From the NCBI GenBank assembly GCA_023144115.1, contig JAGLGH010000141.1, forward strand, positions 1 through 7,582: a stretch of 7,582 bases of DNA, given 5' to 3'. Shown in pieces: positions 1-6,913 of this stretch; position 1 is the first letter of the stretch; each line of letters opens with the position of its first letter. Below the pieces are notes generated by a model. It had not been told where the DNA came from and made no database searches. It worked only from the letters and a program-made list of their open reading frames with translations. The stretch comes from Nanobdellota archaeon. GTDB taxonomy: Archaea > Nanobdellota > Nanobdellia > Woesearchaeales > JAGLGH01. Made by a program: the position numbers and the translations under genes.

Positions 1-590
1 ATTGTATCTTTACAAATTTCGCTTGCGCAATATAGGCTCTTATTATAAAGATCTGCCAGACTGTCTGATACTGAAGTTTTCTTTGCATAATTATAACTAT
101 TAACAGTCGCCTCTAAAGGAGTTATATGTTTTCTTTTTGATTTAACTATTGTAAAGCTGTTTCTTATGTCTGGATTGTCTATTGTAAGAAGGTCTTGATT
201 AAGCTTTGAGTCTATCTTCATAATATAACTCGAATGATTATCATGAGTCTTTATTATTACTTCAAGAGGCTTTGTCTTAAGAGATGCTACCACAGAACGC
301 CCAAGCATCCCAAGATTATTTACCCCTCCTTGTTCATCAGAATTATATATATTCATTAACAAGCTTTTTAGATCATCTTTTGAAGCTATGCCTGGTCCGT
401 CAAAATTAACTTCAGTAATATCTTTTGTATTAATTATGTCTATTCTTGAAGCATTATTTGCAAGAGCAAATCTTGTAATCTCTTTAAGATACTGGTCAGG
501 GTCAAGGGAAAGATGATTGATACTTTTTTTAATCATTTCCTCTAAATCAGCTGTAAATGGAAAACCCTCTTTTAATTTTTCATCTCTCAT
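1..590 (-). CDS. Partial GHKL (Hsp90-like) fold protein, probably a degenerate ATPase; C-terminus beyond the window
   Basis: An open frame of 196 codons starts at an ATG whose complement is at 588-590 and runs without a stop off the left edge. The start overlaps the end of the upstream ATPase gene by 11 nt. A Shine-Dalgarno-like AGGAGTGG lies about 8 nt before it, which supports this start. Residues about 36-125 have the layout of a Bergerat (GHKL) ATPase domain: an N-box-like RFALANNAS (40-48), a G1-like NFDGPGI (62-68) followed by a helix, a G2-like LGMLGRS (93-99), then a beta-rich stretch. Compared with Hsp90 (RELxxNxxDA and DxGxG), the catalytic Glu aligns with F41 and the adenine-contacting Asp with F63, while N45 and the glycines G65, G67, G94 and G97 remain. 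I infer a nucleotide-binding-impaired partner of the neighbouring ATPase. The alignment is by eye, so the family call is moderate. The rest of the protein is not visible. Confidence 0.8.
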   Translation of the reverse strand, partial: MRDEKLKEGFPFTADLEEMIKKSINHLSLDPDQYLKEITRFALANNASRIDIINTKDITEVNFDGPGIASKDDLKSLLMNIYNSDEQGGVNNLGMLGRSVVASLKTKPLEVIIKTHDNHSSYIMKIDSKLNQDLLTIDNPDIRNSFTIVKSKRKHITPLEATVNSYNYAKKTSVSDSLADLYNKSLYCASEICKDT

Positions 591-2712
591 ATTGACCACT
601 CCTGGAGGGATCAATTAAATCCATTGGAATTCCAAAGGTTAAAGAATCTGTCCAATTTGATGGTTTTAAGGCAGGGAAGTTATTTTTGATATAATCTTTT
701 AAAAAGAGAAAAGCAAGATTTGAAGTATGCTTCTCCTTATGATGATAAATTGTAATCATTTTCTGGACATATTTTGAATCAAGATTGATAGCAAAATCAT
801 ATCTTGGTTTAAGCGTCCAAAAATCCCTTGTTTTAAGCATCATCTTTTTAGTGAAGTTTTTCATGGATTTTTCAATAGCAATTTTTCCAAACTGATCTAT
901 CAATACAATATCATCATCCCATTGATATTTATTCAATTTTGTATTGTTTGTAAAATAGATTTCATTTATAGATGATTTATATGTTCTTTTCAGCATTTTT
1001 GAAACTCCTTTAAGGAATTTCTCTTCTCTTCCTTCTATAATAGATTTATCTTCAAGCCTGCATGGCACAGTATACTTTCTAGCAGCAGATTCTGTTGATC
1101 CAAGTATTTTAACAAGCTCACTTAAAGGATTAGTGTGATATTCTCTATAGCATAAAGCAAGCTTATTCTGTTTTTTTAATAATTCTGCAAGTTCAGTATC
1201 ATTATCTCCAACTCTAAACACTGTTTTTTCTTTAGCATAAAAGTCTGTAAGTTCGCCAAATGAAATATTTCCGTTGATAGTAGGTATTATCTTAAAATCA
1301 TATGCTTCTGAAGGAAGTTCTGACCTGATTTTCACTGCAATATTTTTTCTGCTAAGAACCTTGCCAATGAAAGGCAGATCTGATGCTTCTTTTTTCGTCT
1401 GCACATTAATACTCAATTTTTTAATATATGAGATCATAAAATTCCAGCAAAGCTCAACTTCGTTTCTAGCATCAGCATACTGCTTATTATGCTCTGATCT
1501 TCTTCTTGAATATTCATAAAACTCTTTTTCATATTCATCTATCTTAGTGACAAATGATTCTGCCTCCTGTTTTGTAATTAGATTTAGGATTGACTTTCTG
1601 GCTAATATCCCTCTGAGTTTCTGAATCCCCCTAGGATTATTGAGACTATATGTCCTAAAATTTGTTTCTATTTCCACCTCTGGACACTGCTCTGTGAATT
1701 GAGGTATTGGATTCTGACTATAATAATCTATTCTCTCAAGCGCATTAACAAAAAGATGCTTAATTTCTTTTTCAATAAAGTTTATTATCTTTCTAAAATC
1801 CTTATTTTTATCAATAGAATCCCTTGAAAAAGTATGCTTAAACTTATGGCTTGATACTAAAGCAGATATATTTTCCCATCCAGATAATGGTTTAGAATCT
1901 TTTTCTTCAAGCAGGAGCCTGTTATTATGAAACTCATAAAATGGTTTTTCTGTTACAGCTATAACAAATTCAAGACCATCATAGGACTTATATAATTTTA
2001 TTTTTGAATCAATGTCAAATTCCTCATTTATGAACTCTTTTTCTACATATATTGGTGTCCTTGACCTTTTGCAGGCGTATTTCATTTTCTCTTTTGCTTT
2101 GACCTTGAAAGCCCTAACTTCATCTTTTTTCATTATTTTTGTCAGTATTACTTTTGTGCCTTTTCTATCATCTATATCTTCCATAACATAACCAGGTTTA
2201 TCTTTTATGCCTTTAAGGTAAAGTGACCATGCTTCTTTTTTCTTTTTCTTTTTATTCATACGACAGGATTCTGTATAGAACTCATCAAGATCAAGAGCAA
2301 ACACAGATACTATTCCAATTCCATATTTGCCAATCTTACGCTTATCTTTCCATTTGCTTGATTTAAAAAGCTTTAGGAAATACTCATCTCTTTCAAAAGT
2401 AGTCATTCCGCATCCATAATCTTCAAATATCATATCCAGCTTTACTTCATCATCATTTTCTGCCTTCCTTTTATTATAATAAACATCTATTTGAGGTGTA
2501 TCAGAATCAATGCAATTTTGCAGAAGTTCCCTAAATGAATCTTCAGCTTCATTGAATTGTTTTGAGAGTTGGGAGACTATATTTTCAATATTCTTTTTAA
2601 TAAATTCCCTGCTGAACTCATCATCCTTAAACATATCAATTTTTTCAGAATCCTGGATATTACCCTTATAATCCTGGATATTTTTTTTATTTTTCTTAAA
2701 CCACGATTTCAT
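580..2712 (-). CDS. Hsp90-like GHKL (HATPase_c) ATPase, 710 aa
   Basis: The N-terminal domain is a clear Bergerat-fold ATPase. It has an N-box RELLQNCIDS (61-70) with E62 as general base and N66 for Mg, a G1 box DYGCG (98-102), a G2 box GKYGIG (128-133), and a GTKV strand (185-188) carrying the usual Thr. A lysine-rich patch (154-159) follows the lid region. Around residues 293-330, TFSRDSIDKNKDFRKI followed by a helix resembles the Hsp90 middle-domain segment (yeast LSREMLQQNK...), placing R297 at the ATP-contacting arginine. This supports an ATP-driven dimer clamp. Residues 335-710 show a helical charged stretch (about 380-425) and no motif I know. Hsp90/HtpG itself is generally reported absent from archaea, and the C-terminal half is not HtpG-like, so I do not call it htpG. 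It starts 1 bp after the preceding gene with a GAGG upstream, and it is presumably co-translated with both neighbours. No signal peptide or membrane segment is seen, so it is probably cytoplasmic. Confidence 0.9.
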   Translation of the reverse strand: MKSWFKKNKKNIQDYKGNIQDSEKIDMFKDDEFSREFIKKNIENIVSQLSKQFNEAEDSFRELLQNCIDSDTPQIDVYYNKRKAENDDEVKLDMIFEDYGCGMTTFERDEYFLKLFKSSKWKDKRKIGKYGIGIVSVFALDLDEFYTESCRMNKKKKKKEAWSLYLKGIKDKPGYVMEDIDDRKGTKVILTKIMKKDEVRAFKVKAKEKMKYACKRSRTPIYVEKEFINEEFDIDSKIKLYKSYDGLEFVIAVTEKPFYEFHNNRLLLEEKDSKPLSGWENISALVSSHKFKHTFSRDSIDKNKDFRKIINFIEKEIKHLFVNALERIDYYSQNPIPQFTEQCPEVEIETNFRTYSLNNPRGIQKLRGILARKSILNLITKQEAESFVTKIDEYEKEFYEYSRRRSEHNKQYADARNEVELCWNFMISYIKKLSINVQTKKEASDLPFIGKVLSRKNIAVKIRSELPSEAYDFKIIPTINGNISFGELTDFYAKEKTVFRVGDNDTELAELLKKQNKLALCYREYHTNPLSELVKILGSTESAARKYTVPCRLEDKSIIEGREEKFLKGVSKMLKRTYKSSINEIYFTNNTKLNKYQWDDDIVLIDQFGKIAIEKSMKNFTKKMMLKTRDFWTLKPRYDFAINLDSKYVQKMITIYHHKEKHTSNLAFLFLKDYIKNNFPALKPSNWTDSLTFGIPMDLIDPSRSGQYER

Positions 2713-2713
2713 C

Positions 2714-3778
2714 TTATCCTCTTGCCCGGTCTTCTTTTATCTCAATTATATCATGCATGGGAATCTTTTCTGCAATTTTTTTAGATATCTTCTCATCTGC
2801 AATATACTTATGCGATATCTCTATAAAAGGATTCATAATCATCTTTATCCTGTCAACCTTCTCTTCAGATTCATAATCATCAGGGTTGTAATATTCTGTT
2901 GAACAATCCCTATGGATAGATAATATAAATGAAGAAGAATCTGCTGCAATAGAGTTCAGATTGCTATTTTGAGGGTCTATCCTGGAGAATGCTTGTGAAT
3001 CAATTGTGATTGGAGAATATAATGGTCCTAATATAGTTCTTTCTGATTTTCGGACAAGAAGATTGCCATCTTTTGAAAGCTCATAGAACAGGATGTTTGA
3101 TTCTTTTGAGAACAGGAGTCTCATCTTTTCTGATATGTCCTTGCTAATTACTGCATTATCATAATTTTGTTTTTTGAATTTCTTATGTCTTAAAATCTTT
3201 GGAGTATCATAAATCTCAAGATTATATCCTACAAAAGCATTTAATATCAGGCTAAACCCAAACATATCAACTCCTATAAGGCTGGGTTTGCCATCTTCAA
3301 TAATCCTTGCATTGATGCTTATATCATGATAAGAATTATTTTTAACAAGTTTCATATAATAATTATATCTTGCAAGGCTTTTCATATTTTCATCAAAAAG
3401 AGGTCCGACATTCTCATCAAAATTCTCAAGTGTAAGAGAGTCAATCCCAGACATTAGATTCTCTTTTATTCTGTCAGGAGAATAATTCTGCTTTATCTTC
3501 TTGTTTATTAAATCCTGATCAGCACTAATCTTCATAAATTCATATTTCATAGGAAAACCTGATCTTAGATCAAATGTAATTGCATTAGACAAGCCCATTA
3601 TAGTCTTTGTATAAAAGATGTCTATATTCTCACTGATTTTTGCTGCAGAAGCATGATTATTTTTTGAATTATCTCTTAAATAGCTGAATAAGCGTGAGGT
3701 TTCATCAAAATGGAATGCAATATATGAATGGTCCTCCAGTTTTGCATAATGTTCAACAGGGAAATCAGAATGTTGCAT
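2714..3778 (-). CDS. Uncharacterised 354-aa protein of the GHKL operon
   Basis: I do not recognise this protein. It looks soluble, with no signal peptide or membrane helix. It appears to be mixed alpha/beta, with strand-like segments in the middle (for example around 175-200, with a GVDMFGFSLILNAFVGY stretch that could be a hydrophobic core) and a charged, helical C-terminal end (about 310-354). There is no Walker, zinc or nuclease motif that I can see. The ATG start follows the TAG stop of the upstream gene by 11 bp, and a TAGGGG sequence spanning that stop could serve as a weak ribosome binding site. The stop lies one base before the start of the Hsp90-like ATPase gene, so tight coupling with the ATPase is likely. 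By context it could be a client adaptor, substrate-recognition or regulatory subunit of the ATPase, but this is inference. Confidence 0.85.
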   Translation of the reverse strand: MQHSDFPVEHYAKLEDHSYIAFHFDETSRLFSYLRDNSKNNHASAAKISENIDIFYTKTIMGLSNAITFDLRSGFPMKYEFMKISADQDLINKKIKQNYSPDRIKENLMSGIDSLTLENFDENVGPLFDENMKSLARYNYYMKLVKNNSYHDISINARIIEDGKPSLIGVDMFGFSLILNAFVGYNLEIYDTPKILRHKKFKKQNYDNAVISKDISEKMRLLFSKESNILFYELSKDGNLLVRKSERTILGPLYSPITIDSQAFSRIDPQNSNLNSIAADSSSFILSIHRDCSTEYYNPDDYESEEKVDRIKMIMNPFIEISHKYIADEKISKKIAEKIPMHDIIEIKEDRARG

Positions 3779-3789
3779 AAGCCAGACCC

Positions 3790-4959
3790 CTATTTATCTT
3801 CTTGATTGTATTCAATCCTAGTTGGTGGACTTTCCTCTGCTCCAGATAATGCTCTTTGATATTTTCTTAATTGACCATTCTTTCTTAGATATTCAAGGGC
3901 GTTGTTGTTGCTCTTATCAACAATATTTAATGAGTTACCCCTATAAACAAATTTTGGAATAAGCTTATCGCTTTCTTTTGTAAGTTCCTCTGCATGCTGT
4001 GCGGTTTTCTCAAGTATTTCATTGAAATTCTCAATTAGGTTTACGGAAATAGTTGATCCCTCAGTTATTAATCCCTCAAGTGTTGTTACTAATTTTGTAG
4101 AAATTTTTCCTGTTGCTGCATTATCTATTAGCTCATTTATACTATTATAGATATCCTTGCCTTGAACAAGATAAACTCCAATCGTATTTAATTGTACTTT
4201 AGTTCCATCCCTATGATTTATAAGCCTTTCTTCCATACTCTTATATTCAGATATTGTGTATTTCATATCCTCAAGATCCATATCAATCTGCTCAATTCTT
4301 TGATAGGCTGCCATTGAATCTGAATCAAGTTTTAGAGTATCAATTGAATCAAAGTCATCTACATGATACTGTTCGAGGAGGGGGTCAATAAGTTCAAACT
4401 TTTCTCGTTCTACTTTTTCCAACGCTGAATTTAATTCTACCTTTTTATCCTTTATCTTAATTAATTTGTTGCCATAATTCTGATAATTAGTTCTGATTAT
4501 AGCTAAAGTTGATTTTATTCCTTCATCACCATATAACATGTCATATATCTCTTGATTTACTTTTATTAATAAACTAAATTGATCCTCCAGACCTGCGCTT
4601 ACTGAGCCTGCATGAGAAAGTAAATTTTTTGTCTGCTTTATTCCTGGTACTCTTGAAAGAGCAGTTCCAATTAATTTTCCTGTAGCACTAACTTTCTTCA
4701 TCATTCCATCTTCGTTTCCAATATTTTTAAAACTATCAACTATTGAAGATGATGACTGATTCTGTAATCTCATCCTTTTAGAAATTTTACTATAATCTTT
4801 TTTCAGTGTTTCACAAAGAGTTCTTGCTTTTTTTGATTCCTCAAAATCAATATTTGATTTTTTTCTTACACTATCTCTCATTTCATCAAGATAAGCAGTT
4901 AAATCATTATTCTGTTGTTCTAATGGCATTAATGAATCTTCAATAGCTATATCTGTCAT
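3790..4959 (-). CDS. Helical coiled-coil protein, 389 aa, vaguely TelA/KlaA-like
   Basis: This is the first gene of the minus-strand operon. The ATG is preceded by a strong Shine-Dalgarno (GGAGGGA, 5 nt before the start), which fixes the start. The product is almost entirely predicted helical and highly charged between residues about 12 and 335. It contains a short glycine/hydrophobic segment (94-107, GKLIGTALSRVPGI), then long amphipathic helices (about 120-195 and 215-335), then a loosely ordered polar tail. No transmembrane helix is convincing. Length and helix layout recall TelA/KlaA toxic-anion-resistance proteins (YaaN of Bacillus is about the same size), including an NFNEIL segment (311-316) where TelA has a TNxLL-type helix. 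I see no decisive motif, so treat this as a weak lead. It could be a scaffold or sensor that binds the ATPases encoded downstream. Confidence 0.87.
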   Translation of the reverse strand: MTDIAIEDSLMPLEQQNNDLTAYLDEMRDSVRKKSNIDFEESKKARTLCETLKKDYSKISKRMRLQNQSSSSIVDSFKNIGNEDGMMKKVSATGKLIGTALSRVPGIKQTKNLLSHAGSVSAGLEDQFSLLIKVNQEIYDMLYGDEGIKSTLAIIRTNYQNYGNKLIKIKDKKVELNSALEKVEREKFELIDPLLEQYHVDDFDSIDTLKLDSDSMAAYQRIEQIDMDLEDMKYTISEYKSMEERLINHRDGTKVQLNTIGVYLVQGKDIYNSINELIDNAATGKISTKLVTTLEGLITEGSTISVNLIENFNEILEKTAQHAEELTKESDKLIPKFVYRGNSLNIVDKSNNNALEYLRKNGQLRKYQRALSGAEESPPTRIEYNQEDK

Positions 4960-4964
4960 AAATA

Positions 4965-4971
4965 TCCCTCC
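4965..4971 (-). promoter_or_regulatory. Shine-Dalgarno of the operon's first gene
   Basis: On the minus strand GGAGGGA stands 5 nt before the ATG. It matches the archaeal anti-SD complement GGAGGTGAT well and decides the start of the 389-aa protein. By contrast, the divergent glyS gene has no such site. Confidence 0.75.
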
Positions 4972-5027
4972 AGTGTTTATAATAACAGTAAAATTGTATG
5001 AGTATTATTACTGAGAAGTTGTATCTC

Positions 5028-5036
5028 TTTAAAAAT
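5028..5036 (-). promoter_or_regulatory. Candidate TATA box of the GHKL operon
   Basis: The minus strand reads ATTTTTAAA here. Archaeal TATA boxes sit about 26 nt before the start site, which would place transcription initiation near 5006 and give a leader of about 45 nt carrying the Shine-Dalgarno. In such A+T-rich DNA this match is only moderately specific. If it is correct, the hairpin array at 5117-5262 lies upstream of the promoter and is not in the leader. Confidence 0.4.
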
Positions 5037-5116
5037 GTTGCGGAATCATGGAGTTTTTCGAAGATATCCAGGGGTTTTGATTAAGAATAAAGCATTAATT
5101 CACCCACCATAAAATC

Positions 5117-5262
5117 TTGAGGAACAAAGTTCCTTAAATCTTGGTAAGCAAAGCTTACTAAGTCTTGATGAACAAAGTTCATTAAGAAGTTAGATAGCTT
5201 TGCTATCCAACTAACTTAAAAAGCTCTGCCTTTCAAGTAACCTAGAAAACTTCGTTCTCCAA
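5117..5262. repeat. Array of six 21-nt hairpin units, three in each orientation
   Basis: Units lie at 5117-5137, 5141-5161 and 5165-5185 (forward, exact 24-nt period), then 5190-5210, 5216-5236 and 5242-5262 (inverted, 26-nt period). Each unit reads TTG, a 6-nt arm, a 3-nt loop (AAA in four units, AGA and GAA in the others), the complementary arm, then TAA (TAG in the last). Arms in the unit's own sense are AGGAAC/GTTCCT, GTAAGC/GCTTAC, ATGAAC/GTTCAT, GATAGC/GCTATC, AAAGGC/GCTTTT and GAGAAC/GTTTTC. The outer TTG/TAA adds T-A, T-A and G·T pairs, making 9-bp stems. Arm sequences differ, but pairing is kept by compensatory changes or G·U wobbles; only the top C-G pair and the outer frame are constant. 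This is not a CRISPR array, because there are no spacers. Function is unknown. Confidence 0.85.
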
Positions 5263-5263
5263 G

Positions 5264-5285
5264 TGATTTTCAAATCAAATTTTTT
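5264..5285 (+). terminator. Possible hairpin plus T-tract terminator before glyS
   Basis: TGATTT and AAATCA (5264-5269 and 5272-5277) form a short hairpin, followed two bases later by six Ts (5280-5285). It could end a plus-strand transcript crossing the hairpin array. Archaeal termination depends mainly on T-tracts. In A+T-rich sequence this may be chance, or it may be a decayed seventh hairpin unit. Confidence 0.3.
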
Positions 5286-5292
5286 ACAAACC

Positions 5293-5300
5293 TTTTTAAA
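5293..5300 (+). promoter_or_regulatory. TATA box of glyS (leaderless promoter)
   Basis: TTTTTAAA is centred about 28 nt before the glyS ATG. The usual 26-27 nt spacing to the start site puts transcription start within about 3 nt of the initiation codon. There is no Shine-Dalgarno between box and ATG, which agrees with a leaderless message. Confidence 0.6.
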
Positions 5301-5324
5301 GTCAACTATTCTCCATAACTTAAA

Positions 5325-6878
5325 ATGGCATTTAATATTGATGATATGACATCATTTTGCAAGAGAAAAGGCTTTGTATATCCAACATCTGAGATATATG
5401 GCGGTCTGGCAGGATTTTTTGATTATGGTCCTTATGGAGTTGAATTAAAGAATAATCTAAAGCAGCACTGGTGGAAGACATTTGTGAAGTCAAGAGAAGA
5501 TATTGTAGGGATTGATGGCTCTATAATTGCTAATTCTCAGGTATGGGAGGCATCAGGCCATGTCAGCTGCTTTGCAGATATCATGGTGACTTGCTCTAAT
5601 CCAAAATGCAAGAATAAGATAAGAGCTGATCATTTCATAGAAGATCAGCTTAAATTTCCAGCTGATGGAATGAAAGCAGATACTATAAATGCGCTAATTG
5701 CTGAGAATAAGCTTGTATGCCCAAAATGCAAGTCCAAATTTCTTCCAGCAAAAGATTTCAATCTTATGTTCTGTACACAGGTAGGACCAGAAGGGGAAAA
5801 AGAAAATAAGGCTTATTTGAGACCTGAAACTGCGCAGCTTATATTTGCAGATTTTAAGCTTGTTGTTGAAAATGCAAGACTGAAGCTTCCCTTTGGCATT
5901 GCGCAGATAGGCAGGGCTTTCAGAAATGAGATTTCACCAAGAGGATTCTTATTCAGGTGCAGGGAATTTGAGCAGATGGAAATAGAGTATTTTGTCCATC
6001 CAGATGCATATGATAAATGCCCTCATATTGATGGGATTCTTGACTGCGAGATAAATTATATTGATGCTGCTATGCAGGAAAATGAGGGTGAAAACGAGCC
6101 TGAGAAAAAAGCAACAATGAAAGAGCTTCTTGACAAGGGCATTATAAAGACACCCTGGCATGCTTATTGGCTGTCAATAATTCAGGAATGGTTTACTCAG
6201 CTTGGAGCAAATGCTGATAAGCTAAGAATAAGACAGCATATCTCTACAGAAAGAGCCCATTACTCTATAGATTGCTGGGATCTTGAGTACAACTTTCCAT
6301 TTGGCTGGAAAGAGCTTACAGGTACAGCAAACAGGACTGATTTTGACCTTAAGCAGCATATGGAGCACAGTGGCCAGGATCTTTCTTTGTATGATGAGGA
6401 ATCAAAGAAAAAGATAATCCCTCATGTCATAGCTGAGCCTTCGATTGGTGTGGATAGAGCTTTCCTTGTATTCATGTTTGATGCTTATGAAGATGACAAA
6501 GAGAGGGGCAATATTGTGCTTAAGCTTGATCCATATCTTGCTCCTGTCAAGGCAAGGATATTCCCGCTTATCAATAAACTGCATGATGATGCAAGGAAAA
6601 TATATTCAATGCTTAAGGATGATTTGACTGTAGGGTATGACAAGTCTGGCAGTGTGGGCAGAAGATATGCAAGGGCTGATGAGATAGGAGTGCCTTATTG
6701 CATTACAGTTGATTTTGAATCAAGGGAAGATGGATGCGTGACAGTGCGTGACAGAGATACGACCCAGCAGGTAAGAGTAGAGGTTAATAAGCTCAAGGAT
6801 ACTCTCAATAAGCTCCTGAATAAAGAGATAGAGTTCGAGAATGCAGGAAAACCTGTAGGAGAAAAAAATAAAGATTAA
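5325..6878 (+). CDS. glyS: Glycyl-tRNA synthetase, archaeal/eukaryotic single-chain class II type
   Basis: The enzyme charges tRNA-Gly with glycine using ATP, in the cytoplasm, as a homodimer in this family. The 517-aa product begins with the typical segment MTSFCKRKGFVYPTSEIYGG (8-27) and the FFDYGPYG signature (31-38). A CxxxxC...CxxC cluster (C90, C95, C132, C135) probably binds zinc. Glycine-pocket and class II motifs follow: AYLRPETAQ (163-171), motif 2 GRAFRNEISPR (196-206) with the ATP-binding Arg, and motif 3 EPSIGVDRAF (371-380) with R378. The C-terminal anticodon-binding domain spans about 405-500 (APVKARIFPL, then VGRRYARADEIGVPYC). Length is normal for archaea and all key residues are present. 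The ATG lacks a Shine-Dalgarno but sits at leaderless distance from a TATA box. It is divergent from the GHKL operon and followed after 35 bp by ssb, possibly with read-through. Confidence 0.97.
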   Translation: MAFNIDDMTSFCKRKGFVYPTSEIYGGLAGFFDYGPYGVELKNNLKQHWWKTFVKSREDIVGIDGSIIANSQVWEASGHVSCFADIMVTCSNPKCKNKIRADHFIEDQLKFPADGMKADTINALIAENKLVCPKCKSKFLPAKDFNLMFCTQVGPEGEKENKAYLRPETAQLIFADFKLVVENARLKLPFGIAQIGRAFRNEISPRGFLFRCREFEQMEIEYFVHPDAYDKCPHIDGILDCEINYIDAAMQENEGENEPEKKATMKELLDKGIIKTPWHAYWLSIIQEWFTQLGANADKLRIRQHISTERAHYSIDCWDLEYNFPFGWKELTGTANRTDFDLKQHMEHSGQDLSLYDEESKKKIIPHVIAEPSIGVDRAFLVFMFDAYEDDKERGNIVLKLDPYLAPVKARIFPLINKLHDDARKIYSMLKDDLTVGYDKSGSVGRRYARADEIGVPYCITVDFESREDGCVTVRDRDTTQQVRVEVNKLKDTLNKLLNKEIEFENAGKPVGEKNKD

Positions 6879-6880
6879 AG

Positions 6881-6899
6881 ATTTCTGAAAGAAATTTTT
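6881..6899 (+). terminator. Short hairpin with T-run between glyS and ssb
   Basis: ATTTCT and AGAAAT with a GAA loop form a 6-bp stem (6881-6895) two bases after the glyS stop. The last T of the stem opens a run of five Ts (6895-6899). It resembles a weak terminator or attenuator. It shares the 6-3-6 geometry of the hairpin array but not its TTG/TAA frame. It could instead be a processing or stability element in a glyS-ssb message. Confidence 0.35.
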
Positions 6900-6913
6900 A
6901 AAAGGTGGTAATA

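Noticed and set aside
1274..1519. Plus-strand open frame antisense to the ATPase gene
   Set aside because: It is a shadow of the minus-strand gene, with no ribosome binding site and hydrophobic composition typical of antisense frames in A+T-rich coding DNA. The other short frames opposite glyS, ssb and the operon were dropped for the same reason.
580..2712. Calling the 710-aa ATPase htpG, or a MutL/gyrase B protein
   Set aside because: The N-terminal and middle segments are Hsp90-like, but the C-terminal half is not recognisable as HtpG, and no MutL or topoisomerase features are seen.
5048..5080. Ten-codon frame MEFFEDIQGF in the intergenic region
   Set aside because: It is very short, with no convincing start signal and no sign of conservation that can be judged here.
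5117..5262. CRISPR array
   Set aside because: The units are palindromes with differing arms and only 3-5 nt between them. There are no spacer-length unique segments and no identical repeats.
6905..6913. GTG start for the SSB-like protein
   Set aside because: The GTG lies within the Shine-Dalgarno AGGTGGT that serves the ATG at 6914. The extra residues MVI add nothing to the OB fold.
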